NCBI GenBank assembly: GCA_036852015.1
Contig: JAANDG010000012.1
Span: 248,001 to 312,000, forward strand
DNA: 64,000 bases
DNA from: Pelodera strongyloides
Taxonomy: Eukaryota > Nematoda > Chromadorea > Rhabditida > Rhabditidae
Direction of reading: 5' to 3'
Shown here: one piece after another, positions 21,601-32,099 of the stretch
Position numbering within the stretch: position 1 is the first letter of the stretch
Layout: the number at the start of each line of letters is the position of its first letter
Made by a program: the position numbers and the translations under genes
The notes under the pieces: model-generated
The model's input: the letters and a program-made list of their open reading frames with translations, nothing else
What the model was told of the DNA's origin: nothing
Databases searched by the model: none

Positions 21601-23478
21601 CTGCCAAGAAAGTTGCTTCCTCATCGAGCGATTCTGATGAAGAACCCGTGAAGAAGACTCCGGCGAAGCTGGCAGCTAAGCCTGCGACTCCTGCTGCCAA
21701 GAAAGCTGCTTCATCGTCAAGCGACTCTGATTCTGATGGAGAACCTGCCAAGAAGACTCCAGCAAAGCCAGCAGCTAAACCTGCCACCCCTGCTGCCAAG
21801 AAAGCTGCTTCCTCATCCAGCGACTCCGATTCTGATGACGAACCCGCCGTGAAGAAAACTCCAGCAAAGCCTGCCACTCCTGCGGCCAAGAAGACTGCGT
21901 CATCGTCGAGTGATTCTGTGAGTTTATTTTTGTTGAAAATTACATGCACATTTGATCGTTTCTAGAGGAATTTTGTCTGTTATTGTTTTCATTGTGAGTG
22001 TTTGGGGATGGTTGTTTTACCTCTAAATTTTAGGATGACGAGCCAGCTGCTGCTGCGAAGACTCCTGTAAAGGCAGCTGGTGCAACTAAGAGAGCCGCCC
22101 CTTCAACTTCAAGCGATTCAGATTCTGATGCTCAAGTCAAACCAGCAACAAAAAAGTCGGCTCCTACGGCACCTGCCGTCAACGGGGTATTTTTTTTTTC
22201 AATTAACAAAACGTGTTTTGCCGATTTCTTGAGGATGTTACATGCATGAGTTTTTATTTCTATTGATACGGATTGATGGATAGGATAGGTTACAAAATAT
22301 TAGTGGGGAAATTGTGAGGTGAGCGCCAGCGCCATTAATTAATAGTATTTGGCTTACCTTTATTTCTGTATGCTTTCAATTATTGATTTTCAGATGGAGA
22401 ACGGCGATGATGCAGATGAATCGCAGTACCAGGACTCTGTGAATACTTCCCAGCACAAATCGGTATTTTATCCACTATTCGAATTTTACACTAATTACTT
22501 ACGCACTTTGCAGAATTGCCATCTAACGTTTTTTTCTGATCACATTGAAATGTGCTGTTTCAGTGCAATTCTTTGTTGTAGAATTCCATTTGTTATGGCT
22601 TTTATTATATACCTAATGGTAAGCGTTCGTGTAATGCTAATAATGAGCCGTAAAAATGTTGTGTTGCTGTTTTTTCCACTATTCACGAATAACCTTTTAG
22701 GAGACCATATTTCTTTTTGTTTAGAGGAAGTCAAATGAACCGTTTAAACGTGTGAAGATGACGAGAGAAGAAGTTCCAGAAAAATTTAGGGACAATTCAT
22801 TTCAAGGAGTCAGTCCCTTTTTGTGTTGCTACCGGTTTTAGTCTTTCACTCGCGCATGTTTTATGTATGATTTGATTCTGCGTGAACCTCGCCCGTAACT
22901 CTGGAGGTGTATCACCTCTCAATTTTTTCTCACGAACTTTCTGCAATATGCAAATAGCAAACGGCTCCGACTTGGTCATTCTGTTTTATGTGTATGGTAT
23001 TTTGTGTTTAGATTTTACTCTTATATTTAATGTTTATTGTCCAGGGACATGATCAATGGGGACAGAAGGCGTACACAGATCTCGTGAAGACTCAAGGAAA
23101 GGGTTTCCGCCATGAGAAGACAAAGAAGAAGAGGGTCAGTTGCTTATTCATATTTTTTTTCATTCCTGAGTGTTGTGGTTGCTGTACCATGACGAACTTC
23201 TTTTTTCCACCTTTAGAATAGACATAGGCTCTAGGATACATTTGACTGATTTTTTTACCTGACACTGACACTAGGATTTTAATTGAACATTTTATTATTT
23301 TAATGTGAATAAATAAATGAGCGCGAGTGTGGGTTCTTCTCGATTTTCTGATGTTCATTGATCTTCCTTACAGTTTAAAATCAAGCATATTTGGTTATTG
23401 ATTATCTTCTTTCAGGGCTCATATGGCGGCGGTCCAATTCCAATGGGAGTTAATTCCATCAAGTTTGACAGCGACTAA
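15664..23478 (+). CDS. NOLC1: Nopp140/NOLC1-like nucleolar phosphoprotein
   Basis: Nopp140 shuttles between nucleolus and Cajal bodies and binds box C/D and H/ACA snoRNPs and RNA polymerase I. Exons: 15664-15786, 16348-16590, 16893-17087, 17411-17605, 17759-17947, 18067-18162, 20565-21917, 22034-22186, 22394-22462, 22725-22808, 23045-23134, 23416-23478. They give 950 residues, and every intron is phase 0. The N-terminus (about residues 1-65) is LisH-like, as in the family. The middle alternates acidic serine tracts (SSSSDSDSDE, good CK2 targets) with basic KKTPAKPAAKPATPAAKK spacers. The C-terminus carries the SRP40/Nopp140 signature: NEPFKRVK, then FRHEKTKKKRGSYGGG and VNSIKFDSD at the very end. 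The exon 20565-21917 alone holds about 13-14 repeat units of 33 residues. The intron 18163-20564 holds a large foldback and a candidate LTR. Identification is secure from the C-terminus; repeat copy number could be affected by assembly. Confidence 0.96.
18489..20014. mobile_element. Large foldback (inverted repeat) element, arms about 700 bases
   Basis: The left arm (about 18489-19191) and right arm (about 19295-20014) are near-perfect inverted copies around a spacer of about 100 bases. Outer ends share CAAGGGAAAAACGAGG and its complement. Each arm contains one tRNA-like segment (left about 18681-18742, right about 19738-19800). It lies entirely inside a Nopp140 intron and encodes no recognisable protein. 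Confidence 0.92.
18681..18742 (+). repeat. tRNA-like segment in the left arm of the foldback
   Basis: A-box-like TTGGCTTAGTGG and B box GGGTTCAAATCC lie at tRNA-like spacing, but the acceptor ends do not form a clear stem. An inverted copy lies at 19738-19800. It looks like a tRNA-derived promoter or a tRNA pseudogene captured by the element. Confidence 0.6.
20081..20511 (-). mobile_element. Candidate solo LTR
   Basis: Read on the minus strand, a 431-base block begins TGTTGTAACTC and ends ATTCACA (TG...CA). It has a TATA-like TATAAGGGCC about 130 bases in and a polyadenylation signal GAATAAACGG near the end, in the order expected of a retrotransposon LTR. No internal retroelement sequence or second LTR is seen, and a target-site duplication is not clear. 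Boundaries are inferred. Confidence 0.45.
20633..21917 (+). repeat. 99-base tandem coding repeat of Nopp140
   Basis: GAAGACTCCGG-type blocks recur every 99 bases (33 codons). Each unit encodes a basic KKTPAKPAAKPATPAAKK stretch followed by an acidic serine block. Occasional units are shortened (for example those lacking one SD pair near 21620 and 21320). Confidence 0.93.
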
Positions 23479-24161
23479 GTTTTTTGGACCAGTATAGTTT
23501 ATTTTTTATTGCTGTTGGTTTGATTTAACTATTTTATGTGTTTAATGCTTTATTCTTCTTATTGTCAGGATGTAGATCATTTGTGAATTCCCTTTTGGCA
23601 CACTTTCTCTCGAATTGTATTCCTAAATTTAGTCAGTACTATAATCTACTATCCATACTCCATACCGTAGAATCTGATTAGTTTTGTATCGTGTCTGATA
23701 AATGGAAAGTACATTAAATGTTATGTAAAGAAAAGTAATAGTCCAGACTCGTCTTCTGTGCTAAAATGACGTTGCTAGATGCTAAGGTTTTTCTTTTCCC
23801 AATAGCCCTATCCATTGTTGTCTGTTATGTGGAAATTTTCTGCGTTGTTGGTATTGTTGAACTGTTAGGCTGTTTCAGAGCGTTGTTGTCTAAGCCAGAA
23901 TGTTAAGTTTCCAATGTTGCAGTATTTATCGTTTTATTTCCCTAGTTACCAATATTGCAATTGTTAAGCGTTCTATTTTCCCTAGTTTCCATTGTTTTGT
24001 TGCGTTTGTTTTTAAATTAAATTTTATTATATATTTATATTCCAATGTCTGAATTTGAAGAATCGGTTATTTGCCGGCATTCGTTATATTCAAAACATTT
24101 CCATTTTTTTTATTGTTTGATTCCCCATTATTTTTTTCCCAACTTACTGTGTTTTTGTTTA
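23479..24161. other. Nopp140-NHP2 intergenic region
   Basis: About 680 bases of T-rich sequence, presumably the Nopp140 3' UTR and the NHP2 outron. I see no exon or RNA gene in it. It is longer than a typical tightly spaced nematode operon gap. Confidence 0.6.
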
Positions 24162-24175
24162 GGCAGATCTCAATA

Positions 24176-25615
24176 ATGGGCAAGAAGTCGATCTCTCTCG
24201 ATGACTCCGCAATGGACACTTCTGTGGTAACTGATGAGAATGCAGTGCCTGCACCTTCCACCGAAAAGGATGTTTATACTGAGCAGTGTTCAATAGTAAG
24301 TTGACTTTTTTATTTAATTTCATTCTCCTTACCTGGTGCCTTCTTGACATGGAATTTAGTTGGTGGGTGATAAGGGAGAATATGTTATTATGCAGATTAT
24401 TATTCACTACTTTTTTGTTTGGGAAATACAGCTGTAACACAATAGGCAAGCATGGTATAAAATTACTGAAATATTTGTTCTTAATACCCCGATTTAAGAT
24501 TTAATTCACTTTTTTTTACCGGCTTTGTTTTCGAGTATTCTTGCTTTTGATTTGGTTGTAGTGCTGCATTTTCCAAACCGCGATACATATAATTTCTGAC
24601 GTGCGTACGTTGTTACATAAATTTTTAATTTTCAGGTAAATGCGATTGCTTCTCCATTGGCTGACCGAAAACTTGCCAAGAAGGTGTACAAAATCATGAA
24701 GAAGGCCTCCGCAACCAAGAACCGTGAGCTGCTTTTCAAGGGTGTCAAGCCAATCCAGAGGGCGATTCGCAAAGAGAAGACCGGAATTCTGATTCTTGCT
24801 GGTTGGTTTTTTTTTGCTCATTTTCCCATTTAAGTTGTGTTGAATTCTATATTATGAAAGGACAAAGTATATACTATATACCACCAAAAAGAGAAAATCA
24901 TTTAATCTTTTTTCGCTGTAACTGTAATATATTGTTTTTTTTCTGCATAAAGTATAAGTATCTTTAAAAAATGGGAAACTTTATGTTCCATTTTCATTTA
25001 CAAAGATATGTGTATAGAGTATAGGAGATGTTTTTCTACATCAATACCAACAATTTGTTGCTTACAATTCCTATTTAGGTGACGTCACACCCATCGATCA
25101 ATATTCTCACTTTCCCGCTCTGGCTGAGGAGAAGGGCATTCCCTATGTCTTCACTCCGTGCAAGCATTCGTTGGCACTCGCCGGAGGACACAGAGGAGTG
25201 TGCGTCTGCGCATTGATCATTAGAGACGAGTCATATGGGGTAAGGTTTTCGTTTTATGAATTTCACGCACGAGTACGATTAGTTTTCGTTTATTTTAAGG
25301 CACACACGATGTGGATCTTCAAATTCACTTAGAGATAAAATGCTATTTGTACCTGGTTTCATACTTGCTTGACAGCTGCATTGTAATGTATTATATGTAT
25401 TGTTATCTGTGCTGTGCTATTCATGTTCTGGTTCAAATGGGTACAGGAAATTTGCATAGAATGCAATCCATTCGAAACCACATGCAATACCTCTTTACGT
25501 AAACGTGTAAAGAAATGAACATTTTTGAATTTCATGCCTAATATTACTTTCCCTTTTCTTTCAGGAACTGTACGACGAATTGTTCGAGGCGATGAACCTT
25601 CTTACCCCTAATTAG
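24176..25615 (+). CDS. NHP2: H/ACA ribonucleoprotein complex subunit 2 (NHP2)
   Basis: NHP2 is an L7Ae/L30e-family RNA-binding core protein of H/ACA snoRNPs, which guide pseudouridylation of rRNA and also stabilise telomerase RNA in vertebrates. Exons: 24176-24295, 24636-24801, 25079-25239, 25565-25615, giving 165 residues (yeast and human proteins are about 155). After a nonconserved N-terminus, the fold is clear: SPLADRKLAKKVYKIMKKA, then RELLFKGVKPIQRAIRKEK with the GVKE-like RNA-binding motif, GILILAGDVTPID, ALAEEKGIPYVFTPCKHSLA and a final CVCALII strand. The ATG was chosen because a TTTGTTTAG acceptor ends just upstream at 24162, suggesting trans-splicing. A polyadenylation signal AATAAA is at 25782-25787. 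It follows Nopp140 on the same strand. Confidence 0.97.
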
Positions 25616-26513
25616 ATATTTTTGCACTTTCAAAATTGTTACATTGTTGTTATTCGTTGTTGATATCCTTGTTGATTTGAATTATTATTGAGGTCTCAAA
25701 TTTCTAAATCTTGAAAAGTAGTCCGACCGTTGGCTGCGGAGTTGTTGAGTTGTTTATTTTGTATTACCGTTTTTATGTGAGAATAAATGCGTTGTTCTTC
25801 GGTTGATTCGTATGTGAAATGATTTATTAATGAAAGTCAGAGCAGGTGTCAAGCAAATACAATAAGAAAAAGGAATGCAGACTGTGTGAGATTTTCTACA
25901 CGAAGTCACGCCTGTAACCTATAAACTCCCGTGCAGAGTTAATCGTGCACTGAGCTGCAGGTCAGACCAGAAGATAGAAGGAGGTGCTTCTTTCACCGTA
26001 GTTCTTCGCTGTTGCGTAGAAACGCCGCCGCGAAAATTTGGCGCTGCGATAGGTTGGAGCGACCACTGAAGAAAACTCCTGGAGGTTTATGCCTAAACAG
26101 CTAAAACATTGCGCGAAGTCTTCGCCATGTGTTCGCCAGGTATTCGCGAACGGGAGTTCAGTGCACTAACGAGAACCTGGCGTAGATACACCGCACAGAT
26201 ATTTCGTTTTGGTATAGGGTTCCACACGTAAATGTTCCAACACCTTTGTACTGCGTAAGTGGTATACCAATTACATACGTTGCAGTACAAAGGAGTGGTA
26301 TACCAATGCAATTGGTACACCACTGCAACGTACAACGTATGCAATTGGCGTGTGATGCTTTATTTGAATAGTCATTTGATTTTCGTCCTGGATCAGCTTT
26401 TCCAGCTCCATCATTGTACTCGTTTGCTACTTGTCGTCCCCTGCCTACTTCTTGATTGGATACGACCTATCTCTTCATTTTTATTATTATTCTCTCTTTA
26501 CCCGAATTAAGCG
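25616..26513. other. Intergenic region downstream of NHP2
   Basis: It holds the NHP2 3' UTR with AATAAA at 25782. It then holds GC-rich repeat-like sequence (25950-26180) including a dispersed GAACCTGGCG motif, and a small inverted repeat around 26250-26345 built from GGTATACCAATTGCA-like segments. No gene is seen. Confidence 0.6.
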
Positions 26514-29500
26514 ATGATAGAATACATCATTCTGGTGATTGTTGCTATTGCGGCGGCGATCTTTCTCTATAAGAAGGTGGGTGGGAGAGTTTACATGATT
26601 AGGATGAAGGACTTGTTCAAAGAATAGTACCTCGTCCTAATGTTTGTCGAGTTTAAAGTGGTATAACAACCGGTTTTTGACTAAGTGACCTCTCATTGAG
26701 CATTGATACTCCGTTTCAATAACCGGCTGTTTGACTGCTTTAACGAGCACGAGCAATTCAGTGAATGAATATCCCCTTGTTACTTTAGAGTTAGAGCTAC
26801 TCTTCTTGATAACATAGACTACCCTAGCATAAATCCACCGCACAGGTATACAATATGTTTCTTTCAGCAAGCAGCAGCCTCTTTGGAAGCTGGGACTCCT
26901 GCGGTCGGCACAGGACGTCCACCGACTAGAGCTGGAGACAAGACACCGGCTGGGATCAAGTACTTGGCAAGTATTAATAATACTAATGTTCCATAATGAC
27001 CCTTCGTAGAACAACAGATGAGCTAGGAACTCGGACTTTGGTAGAACAGCAATGATGACAACGTGAAACGCCGCGTACAGAAAGAGGTACGCGGCGTACC
27101 CCCGCAAGGAGCGTGGCGGGGTATCCCTTGGCGGCCATGTGGTGCACCTGCAGCGCCTCGCTTAATCGTTGAGTTGGTGTGCCCCAACTCGGATTGGAAC
27201 CTTGTAGTACTAATTCTTTGATTCAGGTGGCCAGCCCCATTGACAGTGCGGTCGAGATGAAGGCGATGCGGCCGGTTAGTATAGGAAATATATTTTTGAT
27301 TTATTTATCTAATGAGCTAATTGTTCTAGTGCAATCTACAATGTAAAGGTGAAGGGGTAAAAGTGAACCATATGTGATCAATTTTATGGTATCTGAAGTG
27401 AAGAATTGGGTGGTATCTCTCATCTGCTCCGTGTGTTTTTTTATTATTATGGGGTTTGCAAGCATGCTGTCTTGGAACTACACGACAATATTTTTTGTAA
27501 TTCTTCATATTATATATGCATGTTTCGTGCAGAAATACGGTAGTTCTGACATAACCACACCGATTTTTTTGGGGTACTTGCAAACAACAAGTAGGAAACC
27601 CAACCTATGTTAGCGCTATCGCACTAACAAAGGATAAAGGTATGTTTCATGAATAAAACTTATTTGTGAAATATGAATCAATTCATTTCCATGTTGTTTA
27701 GAGAGCGGATCACAAGGAAGGAGCGAGAGAAATGAAGGAGAGCTTTCCGAAGGTTTGATATTTATTCTCAGAAATTGTATACTGTAGTTCTGGTAGTCCG
27801 TATTACTCAAGATGAAAAAGAAAAAGACGAAGGGTAGTAAACAATCTACACTTGAAGCGAAATACATCCGGTTTTTGAAACACATCGAGTACATAGGCAT
27901 TCTTATGCAGCGTATGCAAATGAACATAAATTAGAATAAAAAATCGAGCTAAATTCGAGCAAATTAGCATAAATACGTAAGAACTCAGTTTCAAAAACCG
28001 GCCGGTATTTCGCTTTAAAAAGTGTGAGTAACATGCTTATATTGTGGTTCCACTCAGTTCCCAAATGAAATTGTTTCTTTCTTCACGAAGCTTTCTAGAT
28101 TCTCTATATTTTGACTATGAGACTGGCTAAGGCTGTGACGCACATTTAATACTATAACTCTTTCAGTATAATATAGCCTAACCTTACTTACCGTACAAGA
28201 TGCATAAAGAACAAATTGAGCATTTTCTAGAGTTTTCCTTTGATCTCATTGACTATTCCCGGCTGATAATTAGATTAGAGTACAGTAGCGGCGTGACCCT
28301 AAGTTTTTTCAAAGACTGTCAGGAAAAGCACTCTAGTAGTTACATGACGACCCATCTATTCCTAGTTAGAAAACCATCCCTGTCTTTGCCTGAGAAAATA
28401 TTCGTTTTCTAGAAAAAGGATAGAAAGAAGCGATCATCTTGAAGGGAGCGATTTGGCAACGAGATCCTGTAGCGAGAAAATAAGCATAAAAATCCTCCCC
28501 ATCCCCGGTTATCTGAATAAAATTTTGAGCTATTTGGTGTTTTAGCTGTGATATATATCGAAAAGAAGGGGCTCTACTGTACTATAGAGAGACTAACGCC
28601 GTTAGCGTGAGAGCAACTCCCTTACCTATTTCTATAGGTGTAGGTAGGTTAGACGAAGAAATACTTGCAGCTGTCCTGTTCCTGTTCTGTTTTTTTTATA
28701 TCAAGTCTCGATCTCTGACAACTAACAATATGTTTGTGATATAAGTATGTATTAGCTTCAACCTTACATATGATTATTGCGGGGAATGAAAGAGTCAATT
28801 TTACTTTGAAATTCTTTTTCTTTGTCCATGCATAGCCTTCTTACTGCTTGATGCAAATTGTAAATTTGCGGCAGCGCGGCGCTCAAAATCATATCAAACT
28901 CGGTCAAAATCGGTCTACTCTGTAGCTAATGTATTGTATGATGTGCTTTGTGAAATAAGTAAACATAACTAATGTAGTCGATCACCGCGAAACCTTGACG
29001 ATCACTTTTCGCCGGGCACCTCGCCAAGCCCTGGCTGTAGCAGTGTTTTCGCGAGAACCTGGCGAATATAGGGCGATGTCGTGGCGTCAGATTTTTGCGC
29101 CGTGCACCATACATCAGTGTTGCAGATGTGTTCGTAATAAGTTTCAAAGAAGTGTGGAAATAATACTTATAGGCGTAATTATGAAGGAATATTTCACCTT
29201 CCTATTTGTTCCAGGGTCACGGTGGAGGCCGTACGCCAGCAGTTCCCACTCCAGTCGAGGTTCTTTTTATAATATTTATTTTTTCCTAATTTATTTATTT
29301 CTTGCTAAAATTGATAGTTCGACAACTTGCCACATAGTATATTTATTTTCAAAATACAAATATTCAGTACTACACATATGATTTCGGGAAGTAATTTAGT
29401 TTACGTCCACCAATTTTCAGGCTCATAAGAAGCGACGCATAGTCGAGGAGAAAATCCACCAAGGAATTGTGAGAATTTTCATATTCATATATGAAACATG

Positions 29501-31973
29501 TATACTAGCTGCCAAATACCCGTATTAGTAGAAGTTCATCCTCAAAGATGAAGAACCTATCTAACGTTTTTTGCCAAACTATAATAATGTTAACAATCTG
29601 TTCACTTAGTTAAAAAACTATTTGCTAACTGGTTTCTTTTTTCAGAAGCACAAGTCGGAGGAGGAAAGAATTGCAGTTGTCCCTGAAAAGGTAGGTATTG
29701 TTTGGTATTTACATACAGTAGCCATGGCTTGCCTAACTAGCCCATTCTTGGTCTATGTATGAACCATGTCATGTCTAATTGTAAGCCCAGTCCCAAGTAT
29801 ATGACAAGTTCTGAGTCTAACAATAAGTCTAAGCCTAAGCATAAATATAAACCTCATCCTGAGAATAAACCTAGGATCATGTCACGGGTTAAGTAATCCA
29901 TGATTTCCAAAATCAATAAACGTGTCCTTTTCCAGAAACACCACCCTTCTGCACATCCCCCACAGCCGCCGTCGTCGAGTACTTCGAATAGCGTGGTGGG
30001 GAGCTATATCTTTTATAACATTAGAAAAGGGCCATTTTGGTCCGCTGACACCTATCGCTCGTCGTTCTCAAGAGAAAATTTATATTTCAGTTGCCCATTT
30101 AAATGTACTTCATTTTGTTAATAATATACAGGTAGCGTGGCTATATTTAGTCGGGGAATGTTCTTACTTTGATTGATTTATATAATTTAATATTTCCAGA
30201 AAACAGAACTTATTCAAGAGGCACTGAATGACAGCATGCTGGGCTTGGACCAAGCGGTGAGCTTACTGTAATAAGATCGATTACTTTCGTTTCTTAACTT
30301 GTACCTTACTATTTTCAATTCTCTCACACTTGTTCGTTCTCACTTCATTTACAACGCGAGACCGAAAGCGCCGCAAACATCTGCCCTGCAACTGTGTCTC
30401 TTCACAGAGTGCGCGGCGCCCGCGCAACATAATGTTTTGTGCTGCTATGGTTGCCCGCGTTTTCGCGTGAAGTTTCATTACTGCAGTTGCAATTTCACCG
30501 TTTTAAATTTTTTTTTGATTTTGTTTGAAAACCTAGTAATAAACTTCTTTTCAGTATGAGAATGCAAAACACGCAGAGAAATTGGAAAAGGAGCATAAGA
30601 AGGAGCATGCGGTATGATTATAATGATAAATTCTTATTTGAAGATGTAATTATTATAATTTATGGGCACGATATCTTGAATTTGTACCTATTGAACAGGT
30701 TGCCCTAACAGTAAACCATTTCGAGTCACACAAGGGTACCTGTGTGCTAACGTTAGTCTAACAATAACTCTTGTATTTCAGAAGAAGAATGAAATTGCTC
30801 AAGCGCTCGCCGGCGAAGTTGTGAGTTTCTCGACTTTGCGTCTACGTCTACTTGCTTAAGTACTGTGCAGGTGTGCCGCGTGTACGTCACCACCACCACC
30901 CTGTCTGCGTTGCGCACTTATGGCACACCCACTCTTTATGGCGTTTTTCACTGTGATTGCGCGTAACTTCATTAGTTGCTTTTAGACTGTTCAATATGTG
31001 ATATTAACTTTGATGAGCAGGAAAAATAGCATACCCAGCCTTATCGTAGGGTTAACTGTGAAGGTGAGGGGAAATAGATATCTCCGTTTCCAGGTTAGCC
31101 TGTCAAAAGAGGATACGGATACAACTGACGAGGACACGGAGGAATCGCCCCATCAACCACATCATCCACATAAGGAACATAAAGAACATAAGGAACACAA
31201 GGTGGGAATTGTTATTATTTACCTTCACCCTGACTGATGGTTATAAAAATATAAAGACACACAACTCTACAAAATGTAAGAAGGTAGAGCATAAGAAACG
31301 GTGGGTATCTAGCAAAACGAAATACTGATAAAAAAGAGATCTTGCTTATAGTTACCCTTTGCATTACTTTTGAGTCACGTATTTAGTCCGAAAAGACATG
31401 GTTATGTGGTGACGTACAAAATGTGCGCGGCGTACGTGTGGCAAGAGTTTTCGCTCGCCTCTTTTGCGCCGCTTGCACCACCACCACAACCTTCAGTTTT
31501 TTGGTCTCACCACACAATTATCCTCTTTCAGGAACACAAGGAGAAGAAATCAAAAGAGAAAAAGAAGAGACCAACTGGACCCAGGGTTCCGTAAGTGCTT
31601 GGAAAAGATGTGTTTGTTTAATAGACTCCGTCTGGTCTTCAAAATGGTGGGTCTACTTCTACTGTAGTTTATACGCCATGTGTGCCCGCCACTGGAAATA
31701 CGTACACAACAACATAACAACGCGAACTCGCCGCCGTCGCCGCGCAAGTGTTTCGGCCACAGTGGCGCGGCGAACGACACCAAAGCTACGAGCACAAAGA
31801 TGACATGCGCGCAGGGTATGCGCCTCTTTGTATAACCCTCTGTTTTCGATTCGATACATTGTAGATTAGTAAAAATCTAGATTTTACAAATCGTGCTATA
31901 ATTTAGAAAGAAAAAGAAGAGCAAGTCGAACTCACTAAAGAAACATAAGAAGAAGAAGTCCAAGGATCACTGA
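26514..31973 (+). CDS. Unrecognised Lys/His-rich protein with N-terminal membrane segment
   Basis: I do not recognise this gene. Fourteen small exons join in phase: 26514-26576, 26868-26966, 27227-27274, 27702-27752, 29215-29259, 29421-29468, 29646-29690, 29936-29995, 30200-30256, 30555-30611, 30782-30820, 31094-31201, 31532-31590, 31907-31973. They give about 281 residues. Residues 1-20 form one hydrophobic segment (IIEYIILVIVAIAAAIFLY-like), a likely signal anchor. Then come an Ala/Pro/Gly stretch, charged segments, a helical EKLEKEHKKEHAKKNEIA block, an acidic TDTTDEDTEE block, three KEH repeats and a strongly basic C-terminus rich in KKKSK. All introns are phase 0 except the last. The second intron appears to use a GC donor (TTG|GCAAGT at 26967). 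An AATAAA lies at 32039. The protein could be a membrane-anchored cytosolic or ER protein; the basic tail also resembles nuclear proteins. Some exons could be missing or alternative. Confidence 0.7.
27856..28014. mobile_element. TTAA-type foldback MITE (AGCGAAATAC ends)
   Basis: The ends AGCGAAATACATCCGGTTTT and its imperfect complement enclose an AT-rich core with TATGCAAATGAA. The right flank is TTAA (28015-28018); the left is TTGA, a one-base-decayed TTAA. It lies in an intron of the Lys/His-rich gene. Confidence 0.8.
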
Positions 31974-32099
31974 AAAGAGAATAAACTGAAGGAAATTCCA
32001 TCCTAACCTATAATAACCTACCTACATACTCGTTTATGAATAAAACTGGAACTTTATGAAAACACGGCTTCTCTTTCCTCCTTGACTTCACAAATTTAT

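Noticed and set aside
20561..21949. Antisense open frame of 462 codons and a second sense-frame open frame opposite the Nopp140 repeat exon
   Set aside because: They are produced by the 99-base tandem coding repeat, which is a multiple of three and stop-poor in several frames. The Nopp140 frame joins flanking exons in phase and ends with the family signature; the antisense product is repetitive with no recognised domain.
27104..27210. Structured RNA or tRNA-like sequence near GTTGGTGTGCCCCAACTCGG
   Set aside because: A local hairpin (GAGTTGGTGTGCCCCAACTC) is visible, but there are no A/B boxes and no family match.
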